Positions 19,213 through 29,352 of a stretch of 64,000 nt of DNA are shown here, piece after piece. Origin of the DNA: Propionibacteriaceae bacterium (GTDB lineage: Bacteria > Actinomycetota > Actinomycetes > Propionibacteriales > Propionibacteriaceae); assembly GCA_031261455.1 (NCBI GenBank), contig JAISJP010000007.1, forward strand, positions 62,001 through 126,000, given 5' to 3'. The first letter of the stretch is position 1. Every line of letters starts with the position of its first letter. The notes under the pieces were generated by a model. The model worked only from the letters and a program-made list of their open reading frames with translations. It made no database searches and had not been told where the DNA came from. Position numbers and translations under genes: made by a program.

Positions 19213-20080
19213 GATCAACAGCGTCACCAAGGACTATGGTGACGGACGCGGCAACTTTGACGTCAGTCTCAGCATCGAGCGGGGCGAGGTGTTTGGCTTC
19301 GTCGGCACAAACGGTGCTGGCAAGACGACGCTCATTCGTCAATTGATGGGGTTCTTGCAGCCAGATTCGGGCACCATAACGGTGAACGGGCAGGATGCCT
19401 GGAGTGACGCGGCCGAGATCAAGAAACTCGTCGGCTACATTCCCGGCGAGATCGCCTTCCCTGACGCGCCCACTGGCACCGCATTTCTGCGTCAACAGGC
19501 AGAACTGCTTGGACTGAGGGACATGTCCTACGCGGACTACGTCACTGAGAAACTCCAGCTTGATCCCACGGCAAATCTGAAGCGCATGTCTAAGGGCATG
19601 AAGCAGAAGACAGCCATCGTGGCCGCGTTTATGACCGACGCCGACATCCTGATTATGGACGAGCCGACAACCGGACTCGACCCTTTGATGCGTGCCGAGT
19701 TCGTTGACATCCTCAACGACGAGAAGGCGAAAGGCAAGACGATCTTCATGTCCAGCCACATGTTTGAAGAAGTCGAAGACACCTGTGACCACGTGGCGCT
19801 GATTAAGGACGGACGCATCATTGCGGTGAAGTCCACCTTGGAGATCAAACACAATGAAGACAAGGTGTACAAACTCGAGTTCCGAACTCACGAGGATTAT
19901 CGGAGGTTCCTCGCCGAGGACTTCGAACACTCTGAGCAGCGTGACTCACAAAACCAAGTGCTCGTCAACGTGCACGACACGGACATCGACCGCTTTATGA
20001 ACGTGCTGACCTATTACCCAATTAACTTCATCACCGAGATCAAGTACTCGCTCGAAAAGTACTTCAAGACCCTTTACTGA
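19199..20080 (+). CDS. ABC exporter ATP-binding protein 2
   Basis: 293 aa. It is a paralogue of the preceding gene: both start with a matching NIDHLTKDYGSGRG/EINSVTKDYGDGRG block, and both have Walker A (GTNGAGKTTL here), LKRMSKGMKQKTAIVAAFMTDADILIMDEPTTGLDP and an H-loop SSHMFEEVEDTCDHVAL. It overlaps the first ATPase gene by 14 nt. The two ATPases probably form a heterodimer on the single permease. The C-terminal tail again resembles DUF4162. Confidence 0.88.
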   Translation: MPLIEINSVTKDYGDGRGNFDVSLSIERGEVFGFVGTNGAGKTTLIRQLMGFLQPDSGTITVNGQDAWSDAAEIKKLVGYIPGEIAFPDAPTGTAFLRQQAELLGLRDMSYADYVTEKLQLDPTANLKRMSKGMKQKTAIVAAFMTDADILIMDEPTTGLDPLMRAEFVDILNDEKAKGKTIFMSSHMFEEVEDTCDHVALIKDGRIIAVKSTLEIKHNEDKVYKLEFRTHEDYRRFLAEDFEHSEQRDSQNQVLVNVHDTDIDRFMNVLTYYPINFITEIKYSLEKYFKTLY

Positions 20081-20101
20081 CAGACAGGACCAACAAGAAA
20101 C

Positions 20102-21550
20102 ATGTTCAGCAAGACAATCTTCAAGCAAACGCTGCGGTCCAACTGGAAGCTGTGGGCCATCTTCACTGCGATCATGGCAGCGATGAGCGCTCTCGTCATC
20201 GCAGTCTTCGATCCCAAAATGATTCAGGGCATGATGGACATGATCAAGAGCATGCCGGGTGTCGCCGACATGATCGACGAGTCTATGCTCAGTGGCGCGA
20301 CCAGCCTGCTGGGCATGCTCGGCCAGAGTTTCTACGGCATGCAAGGCATCCTCCTTGGGCTCATCTTCGTGATCATGACCGCCAACACACTGGTGGCATC
20401 ACAGGTGGACCGGGGTTCGATGGCGTACCTGCTGTCCACCCCAATCAAACGCACCAGAGTGGTGGGCACACAGGCACTGTATTTGATCAGCAGCATTCTG
20501 AGCATGTTCTTAGTGGTCACCATAGTTGGATTGTCCACGGTGCAGCTCGCGCATCACGGGCTGTGGGGCACCGAATACACCGCTGATGTGAAAGCTGCAG
20601 CGGCCCTCCTCGAGGTTGATGAGGAGACCGTTGACGAAGACCTCACACTCATTCGTGACAATCCGCAGGCCATAACCGCAGGCGCCGAGGCGCGCGGTGT
20701 CGACCAAGACGTCTACACGATCTACCTGAACCAGAAGCTCGCCAACAACGCATATCAGGCCGCTGCCGACGCCTTGGGTGTTGACGTTGCGGCAGTAACT
20801 GCCGACCCGACGCTGATTCGCAACAGCCCGGAGGCGCTGAGTGCGGCAGGAGCCGTGCTAGGGCTGGACTCCACGACATACGCCACACAACTTGATCAGT
20901 TGATAGCCCAGTCCGCGCTGTCCGCAGACCATGCCCAGGAGATGCAGGGCAAGGTGGTTGCAGGTCTAACTGCGGCCGCCGAAGTACTCGACATCGAACC
21001 GGGCGACCTAGCGCAAGACATGGGCAAGATCAAAGCCAACCCGGCAGCACTTGGTGCCGCCGCCGATGCGGCCGCTTTGATTCCTGCCGAGTCGTTCCCG
21101 GAGGGCACTCCCCCAGCCGCAGTTCACCAAGCCAACGAAGCGGCGTTCCTCAGCATCATCAACGCCCAACTGGCGAACGACGAGATCTCACTGGACAACG
21201 GACTCGACTTCAGCGTGAAAGACTACCTACTGCTCAACCTCGGCGCGTTCCTGCTGATGTTCGCCATCGGGGGAATCTCGTTCCTGTTCTCCTGCGTGTT
21301 CAACCTGTCCAAGAACTCGCTGGCACTCGGCGCGGGCATCCCCGTCGCGTTCTTCATCTTCCAGATCATGTCGCAAGTTGGCAGCAGCCTAGAGTCATTC
21401 AAATACTTGTCTCTGAACACACTGTTTGACCCCAACGCGATCACCAGTCACGGCACCTTCGTGCCACAGTTTGCGATTCTTGCAGTGTTGGGGATCACCC
21501 TGTACGCGACAGGAATCAAGGTCTTCAAAGAGAAGGACCTGCCCTTGTAG
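20102..21550 (+). CDS. ABC-2 type exporter permease with large external insert
   Basis: 482 aa. About six membrane segments: one near residues 17-37, others around 85-155, and the remainder after residue 375. Between roughly residues 163 and 365 lies a long hydrophilic insert with three imperfect repeats, each with the pattern ALxVD..V..D..LIRxNPxAL..A (around 166, 220 and 293). The insert probably faces outside the cell. The gene lies 21 nt after the second ATPase gene. Similar inserts occur in ABC-2 permeases of Gram-positive bacteria, but I do not recognise a named function. It ends 14 nt before the convergent FAH-family gene. Confidence 0.82.
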   Translation: MFSKTIFKQTLRSNWKLWAIFTAIMAAMSALVIAVFDPKMIQGMMDMIKSMPGVADMIDESMLSGATSLLGMLGQSFYGMQGILLGLIFVIMTANTLVASQVDRGSMAYLLSTPIKRTRVVGTQALYLISSILSMFLVVTIVGLSTVQLAHHGLWGTEYTADVKAAAALLEVDEETVDEDLTLIRDNPQAITAGAEARGVDQDVYTIYLNQKLANNAYQAAADALGVDVAAVTADPTLIRNSPEALSAAGAVLGLDSTTYATQLDQLIAQSALSADHAQEMQGKVVAGLTAAAEVLDIEPGDLAQDMGKIKANPAALGAAADAAALIPAESFPEGTPPAAVHQANEAAFLSIINAQLANDEISLDNGLDFSVKDYLLLNLGAFLLMFAIGGISFLFSCVFNLSKNSLALGAGIPVAFFIFQIMSQVGSSLESFKYLSLNTLFDPNAITSHGTFVPQFAILAVLGITLYATGIKVFKEKDLPL

Positions 21551-21564
21551 GACGAGACGGTCGG

Positions 21565-22314
21565 CTACGGACGCAATGGGTGTTTAATGGCGGTGTTGGT
21601 GAGGACACCCAAACCTTCGATGGTGATCTGGGATTGTTGACCGGTGAAAAGGTCAAAAGCGGTTTGCGGGGCACCGATCATGATAATGTCGCCGGGGCCA
21701 AGAGTGTGGTACTGGCTGAGGTAGCTGAGCACCTCGTAAGCGTTGCGGGCCAGTTTGCTGGTGTTGGAGTCGCAGACAAGACGTCCGTCTACGCGGACCT
21801 CAATGCGCGCATCCAGCGGGTCTAGATCGGTCTCGATCCAGGGGCCCACAGGGGCGTAGTTGTCGCCGCCTTTGGCTTGGTTTCGGGTGGAGTCTAGGGC
21901 CGCCTGGTCCATGTTGGTGATGTCGTTGCCGATGGTCCAGCCAAGAATGTAGTCAGGTGCCGCCTCGGGCGCGACGAAGCGAGCCTCGTGGGAGATGACG
22001 ATGGACAGCTCACCTTCGCCCTTGACTGCCCCGACTTGCGGGTCGATGAAGACGGGAGCTTCATCGCCACAGACGGAGCGGGCGCTCTTCATGAACGCCT
22101 GCGGAGGGGCGGAAGTGTCACCAATACCGTTATGCAACATGCCCCACACGACTCTAGGTTCGCACGGAGCCGCAAATTTGACCCCGTCCAACGGCAATCG
22201 TCGTCCGCCAGGGACTAGGTGGCGAGTGGTGACGGAGTCAACTTCCGCCCACTCGCCGTTCAGTTCGACAACCGGAGTGATGCCTTCGGCGGTTTGGATT
22301 CGAGCAATGCGCAT
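21565..22314 (-). CDS. Fumarylacetoacetate hydrolase family protein
   Basis: 249 aa from the ATG at 22312-22314 (MRIARIQTAEGITPVVEL); a longer frame adds 19 poorly supported residues. The FAH fold is indicated by FMKSARSVCGDEAPVFID, the metal-binding EGELSIVISHEARFV and a later DPLDARIEVRVDGRLVCDSNTSKLARNAYEVLSYLSQYHTLGPGDIIMIG block. Such enzymes hydrolyse or decarboxylate 2-oxo/acylpyruvate-type compounds. The substrate is not evident. It has no catabolic neighbours. Confidence 0.85.
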   Translation of the reverse strand: MRIARIQTAEGITPVVELNGEWAEVDSVTTRHLVPGGRRLPLDGVKFAAPCEPRVVWGMLHNGIGDTSAPPQAFMKSARSVCGDEAPVFIDPQVGAVKGEGELSIVISHEARFVAPEAAPDYILGWTIGNDITNMDQAALDSTRNQAKGGDNYAPVGPWIETDLDPLDARIEVRVDGRLVCDSNTSKLARNAYEVLSYLSQYHTLGPGDIIMIGAPQTAFDLFTGQQSQITIEGLGVLTNTAIKHPLRP

Positions 22315-22425
22315 AAGGCAAGCGTAGTCCGCATCAGGTGACGAGTCCCGCGACCACGAACGTGAACGCAACTGGTGTTGGAGGGTTTAGGGATACGCTC
22401 AGCAACCCAAAACGGACAAAGGAAC

Positions 22426-23706
22426 TTACGCGCTCTTGAGGAGTTCCTCTTCGGAGGAGTCTTCGATTACATAGGTTGGGGGGCATTCGCCGCGAGCGGC
22501 CTGGCCGGTTAGGATCACCCGCGTGATGTCGGTGCGGTCGGGCACCTCGTACATGGCGTCTAGGAGCACTTCTTCTAGGATCGCGCGGAGTCCTCTGGCG
22601 CCGGTCTTGCGCTCTAGGGCTTTGGCGGCAATCACTTCGATGGCTTCGTCGGTGACTTCTAGTTTGACGCCATCGAGTTCAAACAGCTTGACAAACTGTT
22701 TGACCAAGGAGTTCTTCGGCTCGATCAGAATGCGCTCTAGAGCCGACTCGTCCAACTGCGGAACCGTGGCGATGACGGGCAGGCGTCCGATGAACTCGGG
22801 GATCAGACCGTACTTGTGCAGATCTTCGGGCTGCACGGACAGAAACGGGTCGGCCTTGTTTGCGCTGATCTGGGCGGGGTCGGTGGAGAAACCGATGGCG
22901 CGCTTATCTGCGCGCGCGTTGATGATGTCTTCCAAACCAGCGAACGCTCCACCGACGATGAACAGGATGTTCGTGGTGTCGATGTGAATGAACTCCTGGT
23001 TTGGGTGTTTGCGCCCCCCCTGTGGCGGCACCGACGCCACCGTGCCTTCAAGCATCTTGAGCAGAGCTTGCTGCACACCCTCGCCGGAAACGTCGCGGGT
23101 GATGGAGCGGTTCTCGCCCTTGCGGGATACCTTGTCGATCTCGTCGATGTAGATGATGCCGGTCTCGGCCCGGCGAATGTCATTGTCAGCAGCCTGAATG
23201 AGGTGCAGCAGGATGTTCTCGACATCCTCGCCAACGTAGCCCGCCTCGGTGAGTGCCGTGGCGTCCGCGATGGCAAATGGGACGTTTAGCATACGGGCCA
23301 GCGTCTGAGCGAGGTAGGTCTTGCCACAGCCGGTAGGGCCGATCAGCAGAATGTTCGACTTGGACAGTTCGACGCCAGCAGCGCCTCCCTTGTTGCCCTT
23401 GACAGCACCGGCTTGCAAGCGCTTGTAATGGTTGTAGACGGCAACGGCCAGCGACTTCTTGGCGGCATCCTGACCGATGATGTACTGGTCCAAGAATGCG
23501 CGAATCTGGGGGGGCTTCAGGAGCGCATCCGGCGAGACGGCCAACGACAACTCGTGGGCCCCTTCATCGACGATCTCGTTGCACAGGTCAACGCACTCGT
23601 CACAGATGTAGACGCCGGGGCCAGCGATCAGCTTCTTGACCTGTTTCTGATGCTTGCCACAGAACGAGCACCGATACAGATCGGACCCTTCACCTAAGCG
23701 AGCCAT
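22426..23706 (-). CDS. clpX: ATP-dependent Clp protease ATP-binding subunit ClpX
   Basis: 426 aa, typical length. The N-terminal zinc-binding domain has CSFCGK (from Cys13) and CDECVDLC. The AAA+ core has Walker [11 protein letters not shown], Walker [11 protein letters not shown], the pore loop GYVGEDVE and the [13 protein letters not shown] sensor II. The IGF-type loop for ClpP docking is present as AIGFSTD. It unfolds substrates, including tmRNA-tagged proteins, for ClpP1P2 encoded just upstream on the same strand. The 217 nt before it contain an inverted repeat GGCGAACA/TGTTCGCC (23865-23887), possibly a terminator or operator. Confidence 0.98.
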   Translation of the reverse strand: MARLGEGSDLYRCSFCGKHQKQVKKLIAGPGVYICDECVDLCNEIVDEGAHELSLAVSPDALLKPPQIRAFLDQYIIGQDAAKKSLAVAVYNHYKRLQAGAVKGNKGGAAGVELSKSNILLIGPTGCGKTYLAQTLARMLNVPFAIADATALTEAGYVGEDVENILLHLIQAADNDIRRAETGIIYIDEIDKVSRKGENRSITRDVSGEGVQQALLKMLEGTVASVPPQGGRKHPNQEFIHIDTTNILFIVGGAFAGLEDIINARADKRAIGFSTDPAQISANKADPFLSVQPEDLHKYGLIPEFIGRLPVIATVPQLDESALERILIEPKNSLVKQFVKLFELDGVKLEVTDEAIEVIAAKALERKTGARGLRAILEEVLLDAMYEVPDRTDITRVILTGQAARGECPPTYVIEDSSEEELLKSA

Positions 23707-23923
23707 TTGGTTGCCCCATGTCTTTCATCTGTTGAAGTTGCTCAATGAGCGGTTCTGCGCCAGAACCCGTGCGTCACAAGCGGGCGAGAAGCGGGGAAGC
23801 CCTCGACCTCGTGTTGCGGACGCCTTCCGCATTGGCTGGTACGTCCAAGTCTTCCACGAAGAAGGGCGAACACAACGAATGTTCGCCTCCAGCGCTTCGG
23901 CGAGTCTCAGCTACGCCTTGAGG

Positions 23924-24622
23924 TTACTTGAGACCTTTTAGTGACACCAACACCTCGTCAACGATGCCGTACTCCAGCGCCTGCTCGGCGGTCAGGTACT
24001 TGTCACGTTCGACGTCGCGACTCACCTGTTCCTTCGTTTGACCGGTGTTGTCGGCGATCATCTGCTCCATCAAATCGCGGATGCGTAAGATCTCGCGCGC
24101 CTGAATCTCAAGGTCGGACGACTGCCCATAGGTGCCCTCGGTGGCGGGCTGATGGATCAGGATGCGCGAGTTCGGCAACGCCAATCGCTTGCCCTTGGTG
24201 CCCGCGGCCAGCAGCACGGCCGCAGCAGACGCCGCCTGTCCGAGACAGATGGTCTGCACCTCCGGCTTGATGTAACGCATGGTGTCATAGATGGCCGTCA
24301 ACGCGGTGAACGAGCCACCGGGAGAGTTGATGTACATGCTGATCTGGCGTTCAGCGTCAATCGATTGCAGGCACAGCAGTTGCGCCATCACCGCGTTGGC
24401 GATGTCGTCGGTGATGGGGGTGCCCACAAAGATGATGCGGTCCTCGAACAGTTTGGTGTATGGATCCACGCGGCGGTGGCCGTAGCTGGTGCGCTCTTCC
24501 CACTGTGGAATGTAGTAGTCCATACTGGGGCCAGACGGGACCAGACCGCCGGACAGTGCCGTTGGCAGCGCGGCTGGCAGTCCTGTGGGCAGTGCAGTTG
24601 GGAACATATCAAAACCGGTCAT
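23924..24622 (-). CDS. clpP2: ATP-dependent Clp protease proteolytic subunit ClpP2
   Basis: 232 aa. Catalytic Ser is in GQAASAAAVLLAAG, His in RILIHQPATEG and Asp in RDVERDKYLT. The first 33 residues form an unusual Leu/Pro/Thr-rich tail (PTALPTGLPAALPTALSGG) before the family start MDYYIPQWEERTSYGHRRVDPYTKLFEDRIIF. If the inner Met is the real start, the protein has 199 residues. Actinobacterial ClpP works as a mixed ClpP1/ClpP2 tetradecamer. The gene lies 48 nt downstream of clpP1. Confidence 0.96.
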   Translation of the reverse strand: MTGFDMFPTALPTGLPAALPTALSGGLVPSGPSMDYYIPQWEERTSYGHRRVDPYTKLFEDRIIFVGTPITDDIANAVMAQLLCLQSIDAERQISMYINSPGGSFTALTAIYDTMRYIKPEVQTICLGQAASAAAVLLAAGTKGKRLALPNSRILIHQPATEGTYGQSSDLEIQAREILRIRDLMEQMIADNTGQTKEQVSRDVERDKYLTAEQALEYGIVDEVLVSLKGLK

Positions 24623-24670
24623 TACTTGTCTCTTCTCTTTGTACGTCGTGGGAACTGCGTCGTAGCGCTA

Positions 24671-25285
24671 CTAGTTGATCGGCTTGGCGGGTGCGTCAGA
24701 TCCGATCTGACTGGCGCGCTCATAGACGTGGTCAATGAAGCCGTACGCCAGCGCCTCGTCAGCGGTGAACCAGCAGTCTCGGTCAGAGTCTTGAGTGATC
24801 TTCTCGACGCTCTGGCCGGTGTGCTGGGCGATCAACTCGGTCATCGTCTTCTTGATGTGCAGGCTCTGCTCCGCTTGGATGCGGATGTCGGTGGCGGTGC
24901 CGCCGATACCACCACTGGCTTGATGCATCAGGATGCGGGCGTGTGGCAGGGCGAAACGCTTGCCCTTGGTGCCAGCGGACAACAGGAACTGCCCCATGGA
25001 CGCCGCCAACCCCATGGCAACCGTAGCAACGTCGTTGCTCACCCACTGCATGGTGTCGTAGATAGCCATGCCTGCGTCAACGGACCCGCCAGGCGAGTTG
25101 ATGTACAGGTAGATGTCCTTGTCCGGGTCCTCCGCGTTGAGCAGCAACATCTGAGCGCAGATCGCGTTGGCGTTTTCATCCTTGACCTCGGAGCCGAGGA
25201 AGATGATGCGGTTAGCGAGCAGCGCCTGGTAGACGTTGTCGGTCATGCCGGCAGCACCGGCGGGGATGGCAGAGCTTGAGTTCAT
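24671..25285 (-). CDS. clpP1: ATP-dependent Clp protease proteolytic subunit ClpP1
   Basis: 204 aa from the ATG at 25283-25285; an in-frame ATG at 25313-25315 would add 10 residues but has no ribosome binding site. Catalytic Ser is in [15 protein letters not shown], His in [11 protein letters not shown], and Asp in [10 protein letters not shown]. It forms the mixed peptidase with ClpP2, regulated by ClpX and ClpC. First gene of the clpP1-clpP2 pair. Confidence 0.95.
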   Translation of the reverse strand: MNSSSAIPAGAAGMTDNVYQALLANRIIFLGSEVKDENANAICAQMLLLNAEDPDKDIYLYINSPGGSVDAGMAIYDTMQWVSNDVATVAMGLAASMGQFLLSAGTKGKRFALPHARILMHQASGGIGGTATDIRIQAEQSLHIKKTMTELIAQHTGQSVEKITQDSDRDCWFTADEALAYGFIDHVYERASQIGSDAPAKPIN

Positions 25286-25459
25286 GTGTGTGAGCCTATT
25301 CTGTGGGACTGACATTTTTTGGGACTTGTTTTCTGGGGTGGTAGTTGGGTAGTTGAAAGTTCGGGACGGACGGGCAACCTGCGTGTCTGATGGCCTGCGG
25401 TTGTTCGCACGTGTGGCGTGGCTGACGTTAGCTGTTGGTCTCGGACGGTTGACTCTCGC

Positions 25460-26626
25460 TCACCCGTTGGACGCCGACGCTGCCGCGCGACTCTTGGCTC
25501 GGGACCGTCGTCGTTCCAATGCCGCGCGACGACGTTGGTCCTTGGTGTCTGGGCCTGGATTGGACGAGATGAGTGCCTCCACCCACTTGGCGCCGGGGTC
25601 GATGTCCACCAACACCGCCTTGACAAGGAGCGTCATCGGCAGGGCCAGCAAGGCACCCATCGCGCCGAACACCCAACCCCACAGCAACAGGGAGATGAAC
25701 GAAACCGACGCGGTGACCCCAACGGCGTCCCCAGTAAATCGAGGCTGAATGATGGTTTGCACCACAAAGTTGAGCACGCAGTACGCGATGACCACCTCAA
25801 GGGAGGTCTGCCAGCCGTGTGCAAACAGGGCCAGCAGCGCCGGTGGGATCAAGCCCACCACGAACCCGATGTTGGGAATGTAGTTGGTGAGGAAGCTGAG
25901 CATCACCCACACCAAAACCAACGGCACATCCAAGGCGATGAGGGCAAGACCGTCCAACATCGCGACGATCATGCCGAACAGCGAACTGACAAGCCAGTAT
26001 CTGCGAATACCGCTGCCTAACGAAGCGAACACTTCGCTGACGTGTCGCGACGTGCGGCCCGCGAAACGAGTGCGTTCGTCCCATCCGGGGGTGTCCATGG
26101 CAAAGAACACTAAGGCGGCGACGATGATAGCCATGGCACCCATGACGCTCCACGTCTGACTGAGTAGCGACGCGGCCACCGACGCGATGGTGGACGGGTT
26201 GGCTTGACTCATGATGTCGGTGAAGCCGGAGGTCTGGATACCGAAATCGCGAAGCAGGTCTAGGGCGCTGTAGTAGACCTCGTAGTACTCTTCGGTGAAC
26301 TCCGGCAGCTCGTCGATCAGAGAGTTGACGGCCCAGACGAGGCCAGCTACGGCAATGAGCAGAATAACCACCATGGCAAGCGTCATGACGCACGCAGCAA
26401 TCCACGCGGGAACGCCCTTACTGTGCAGCCACGAATAGATGGGGTAAGCGGCGATGACAAGGTTCAACGCCAAGAAAATGGGGGCGAAGATGCCAGCGAA
26501 CTCGCGCAACAGTACCAACGCAATCAGCGTGCCCGCTACTCCCAGCACAGCGACGACGTAGCGCGGCAACAAGAGGTTGCCGGCATGTTGCTCGCTGGGC
26601 GTTGCGTCCAAATCTTCGTTTTCCAT
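25460..26626 (-). CDS. AI-2E family transporter (UPF0118)
   Basis: 388 aa with about eight membrane helices in the PerM/TqsA-like pattern: two near residues 28-65, one at 75-105, a soluble segment, then five or six from about 160 to 355. FLTNYIPNIGFVVGLIPPALLAL matches the signature P-x-x-G motif of the family. Members export signals or small solutes; the name reflects one studied homologue and does not establish AI-2 transport. The C-terminal tail is Arg/Ala-rich. It is located upstream of clpP1 on the same strand but separated by 144 nt or more. Confidence 0.88.
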   Translation of the reverse strand: MENEDLDATPSEQHAGNLLLPRYVVAVLGVAGTLIALVLLREFAGIFAPIFLALNLVIAAYPIYSWLHSKGVPAWIAACVMTLAMVVILLIAVAGLVWAVNSLIDELPEFTEEYYEVYYSALDLLRDFGIQTSGFTDIMSQANPSTIASVAASLLSQTWSVMGAMAIIVAALVFFAMDTPGWDERTRFAGRTSRHVSEVFASLGSGIRRYWLVSSLFGMIVAMLDGLALIALDVPLVLVWVMLSFLTNYIPNIGFVVGLIPPALLALFAHGWQTSLEVVIAYCVLNFVVQTIIQPRFTGDAVGVTASVSFISLLLWGWVFGAMGALLALPMTLLVKAVLVDIDPGAKWVEALISSNPGPDTKDQRRRAALERRRSRAKSRAAASASNG

Positions 26627-26693
26627 AATGACTCTCCGCTCAATCCTACTCGGCGGACAAGTCCACTCCCAAGGACGCTACCCTTGGGCGAGC

Positions 26694-27503
26694 CTAGACG
26701 CGGTCTCCGTCACGCCCGGAGAAGTTCTCCATGGACCGGTTCACTCCAAAAAAATCATTCACGGCATCAAAAATGGGCGTCGGCAAGAAACGCATCCACG
26801 GGACCGTAGCCGCGAACGGCGGCATGACCAACTGCTCTTTGTCACACTCAATGGCGTCAAGAATGCGCAACGCCACGTGCGCCGGACGCATAATCGGCAA
26901 CAACAGTGGGAACCTAGTCTTGACTCCGTCAAACATGCCAGTGGAGATGTAGTAAGGACAGACCAACAGGGTGTTCACGTTGCTGCCACTGACGCGCAGT
27001 TCGTTGCGCAGCGCCTCGGTGAAGCCGAACGCCCCAAACTTGGATGCGCAGTAGTCGGTCATCTGTGCCACGCCGACGATGCCTGCTGCAGAAGCGACGT
27101 TGACGATGGTGCCCTCGTCGCGCTCCAGCAGACCGGGAAGGAACGCGCGGGTGACCACAAACAGGCTGCGGAGGTTGACGTTGAGGGTGCGATCCACCGA
27201 CTCCATAGTGGTGTCGACAAGGTTGCGGCCCGATACCACCCCGGCGTTGTTGATGAGGATATCTATGTTGCCCACCTCGGCGGCAGCCTCAGCGACGCGC
27301 TCGTCCGAAGTGACGTCAACCGCGTAGGCATGGCCCTTGCAGCCATGTTCGGTGATGATGCGCGCCACGTCGGCGGCTCGTTCGCCCGAGATATCCCAGA
27401 TGAACACCTCAGCACCACGACGCGCAGCCTCGCAGGCCATTATCTTGCCGATGCCAGATCCGCCACCGGTGACTAGGACCCGTTTCCCCTCAAACTTGCT
27501 CAT
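26694..27503 (-). CDS. Short-chain dehydrogenase/reductase
   Basis: 269 aa from the ATG at 27501-27503, preceded by AGAGGA; an upstream in-frame GTG lacks this. The NAD(P)-binding TGGGSGIG (about 11-18), the NNAG motif in DILINNAGVVSG, and the catalytic Ser with YxxxK in IVNVASAAGIVGVAQMTDYCASKFG define a classical SDR. The C-terminal part resembles SDRs acting on lipophilic substrates. Its start lies 23 nt before the end of the upstream aldehyde dehydrogenase gene on the same strand, so the two may be co-transcribed and act in one oxidation pathway. Substrate unknown. Confidence 0.88.
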   Translation of the reverse strand: MSKFEGKRVLVTGGGSGIGKIMACEAARRGAEVFIWDISGERAADVARIITEHGCKGHAYAVDVTSDERVAEAAAEVGNIDILINNAGVVSGRNLVDTTMESVDRTLNVNLRSLFVVTRAFLPGLLERDEGTIVNVASAAGIVGVAQMTDYCASKFGAFGFTEALRNELRVSGSNVNTLLVCPYYISTGMFDGVKTRFPLLLPIMRPAHVALRILDAIECDKEQLVMPPFAATVPWMRFLPTPIFDAVNDFFGVNRSMENFSGRDGDRV

Positions 27504-27526
27504 GCTTCTGTGCTCATCCTCTCTAT

Positions 27527-29113
27527 TCACACGCTAACAATGCCTGGAATGCGATGCATCACTCGCGCAGCCAAGTTCATCACCCTGGCGTAGTTTTCGC
27601 GACTCGTCCACTTCGGCGGCGCGATCAACAAGCCCCGCTGCACCGCCACGCTGCGCGGCTCGCAATACTTGACGATACCGTCGCTACCGTGACGTCGCCC
27701 CAAACCAGAGATGCCGGTGCCGCCCATCGGAGAGTCGTGAGACGCCCACGCGGCCGCATAACCCTCGTTGATGTTGATGGTGCCTGCCGTGAGTTCCGCC
27801 GCAACCTTGCGCGCATGACACACACTGGACGACCACACGGACGCGTTGAGACCGTACTCCGTGTCGTTGGCGCGAGCAATCGCCTCGGCATCGGAGGCGA
27901 CCGAGTAGATGCTGACGACGGGACCGAACGTCTCCTCGCGAGCCAAAGCCATGTCCTCAGTGACGCCCGTTAACACCGTCGGTTCAAAGAACGTGGGGCC
28001 GAGATCGGGACGTGCATGGCCACCGGCCAGCAGGGTTGCGGCCTTGGCCAGCGCGTCATCCACGTGAGCAGCCACCTTGGCGAGGTGCGACGTGCTGATG
28101 AGCGGACCAAGGTCGGCGTCATCCCAGCCAAAACCTGCGCCCAACTTGATCGCCTTGACGCGCTGCGCGAACTTGTCGCAGAACTCGGCGTAGCGCTGCT
28201 CGGCAACGTAGATGCGTTCGATACTGACGCACAACTGGCCCGTGGTGGAGAAACAGGCCTGAACTGCGCCTTCGACGGTGTACTCCATGTTGGCGTCGGC
28301 CAACACCAGCAGCGGGTTCTTGCCGCCCAACTCCATAGAACAACCAATCAGCCGCTCGCTCGCCTGCGCGGCAACCTTGCGGCCCGTTGCCGTCGATCCG
28401 GTGAACATCAGATAGTCAACGTTGTTGATCAGCGGAGTGCCGAGCGCCTCGCCCGGGCCGGTGACCACCTGGAAAACATCTCTAGGAAGACCAGCCTGAT
28501 ACAGCAGTTCGACGGCAGCCAACGCAGTGAAAGGCGTAGTGGAATCCGGTTTGAGCACGCAAGCGTTGCCCGCGATGAGTGCCGGGATGGCGTCAGAGAC
28601 GGCCACCGTCAACGGGTAGTTCCATGGCGAGATGATGCCCACCACTCCCTTAGGGCGGTAGGTTTCGCGAGTGCTGGTCAATACTGGAATTGCGCCCGCC
28701 CGCACCTTCGTTGCTAGGTGACAAGGCGCAGCGACCGAGTAGTAACCCGCAGTCAGCGCCGTATCCAGCAGCTCTTCATAGGCGTTGACGCGCGACTTGC
28801 CGTTCTCCCAGTGGACGAGGTCGAGCAGAGCATCAGCGTTGTCGATCACTAGGTCACGGAATCTGCTGGCGATGGCACAACGCTGCCGCAACGGCGTCTT
28901 TGCCCAGGCAGGTTGGGCGGCACGGGCACGCTGCGTGGCCGCCACCATGTCGTCCGCAGTTCCCACCGGGACCGAACCGATCAGGGTGGTGCCATCAAGC
29001 GGCGAGTGGATCTCGCGCCACTCCCGCAGTCCTCCAACTTGCACAAGGCTTGCCAGCCTGGCACCGCTGATGCCAAGCATTTCTAGGGTCGCGCGACGAG
29101 GGGCGGTAGTCAT
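27527..29113 (-). CDS. gabD2: Succinate-semialdehyde/aldehyde dehydrogenase, GabD2 type
   Basis: 528 aa. Aldehyde dehydrogenase superfamily: oxyanion Asn in ISPWNYPLTVAVSDA, NAD(P)-binding MFTGSTATG, the general base in MELGGKNPLLVLADA, and the nucleophile Cys in STTGQLCVSIERIYV. The sequence closely follows actinobacterial GabD2 (LIGCSMELGGKNP, ETFGPVVSIYSV, LNASVWSSS, GGTGISGLGRRHG). These enzymes oxidise succinate semialdehyde with NADP. A broader aldehyde range is possible. The SDR gene follows. Confidence 0.85.
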   Translation of the reverse strand: MTTAPRRATLEMLGISGARLASLVQVGGLREWREIHSPLDGTTLIGSVPVGTADDMVAATQRARAAQPAWAKTPLRQRCAIASRFRDLVIDNADALLDLVHWENGKSRVNAYEELLDTALTAGYYSVAAPCHLATKVRAGAIPVLTSTRETYRPKGVVGIISPWNYPLTVAVSDAIPALIAGNACVLKPDSTTPFTALAAVELLYQAGLPRDVFQVVTGPGEALGTPLINNVDYLMFTGSTATGRKVAAQASERLIGCSMELGGKNPLLVLADANMEYTVEGAVQACFSTTGQLCVSIERIYVAEQRYAEFCDKFAQRVKAIKLGAGFGWDDADLGPLISTSHLAKVAAHVDDALAKAATLLAGGHARPDLGPTFFEPTVLTGVTEDMALAREETFGPVVSIYSVASDAEAIARANDTEYGLNASVWSSSVCHARKVAAELTAGTININEGYAAAWASHDSPMGGTGISGLGRRHGSDGIVKYCEPRSVAVQRGLLIAPPKWTSRENYARVMNLAARVMHRIPGIVSV

Positions 29114-29352
29114 ACTTCCATTCTGCCCTGACGGAGCGAAAAATGCAGGCGAACACGGTTAAGACGCCAGAATGCCTCAGCCTCTTCACAGGATGCAGCC
29201 TTCGACCGGCGAGAAGGCCCGGCTGTGCATTAACATGCCAGGATCTCTCAACCCACGCACAGAATCACGAGAAACTCCGGTCGCGTCAGGCGACGCGCTA
29301 GGTTCCTCCCCCAAGAATGAACGTTCTACGGACCCTCAACCACTCAGGTGGA

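Noticed and set aside
23865..23887. LexA box before clpX
   Set aside because: CGAAC and GTTCG are 9 bp apart, not the 4 bp of actinobacterial LexA sites.
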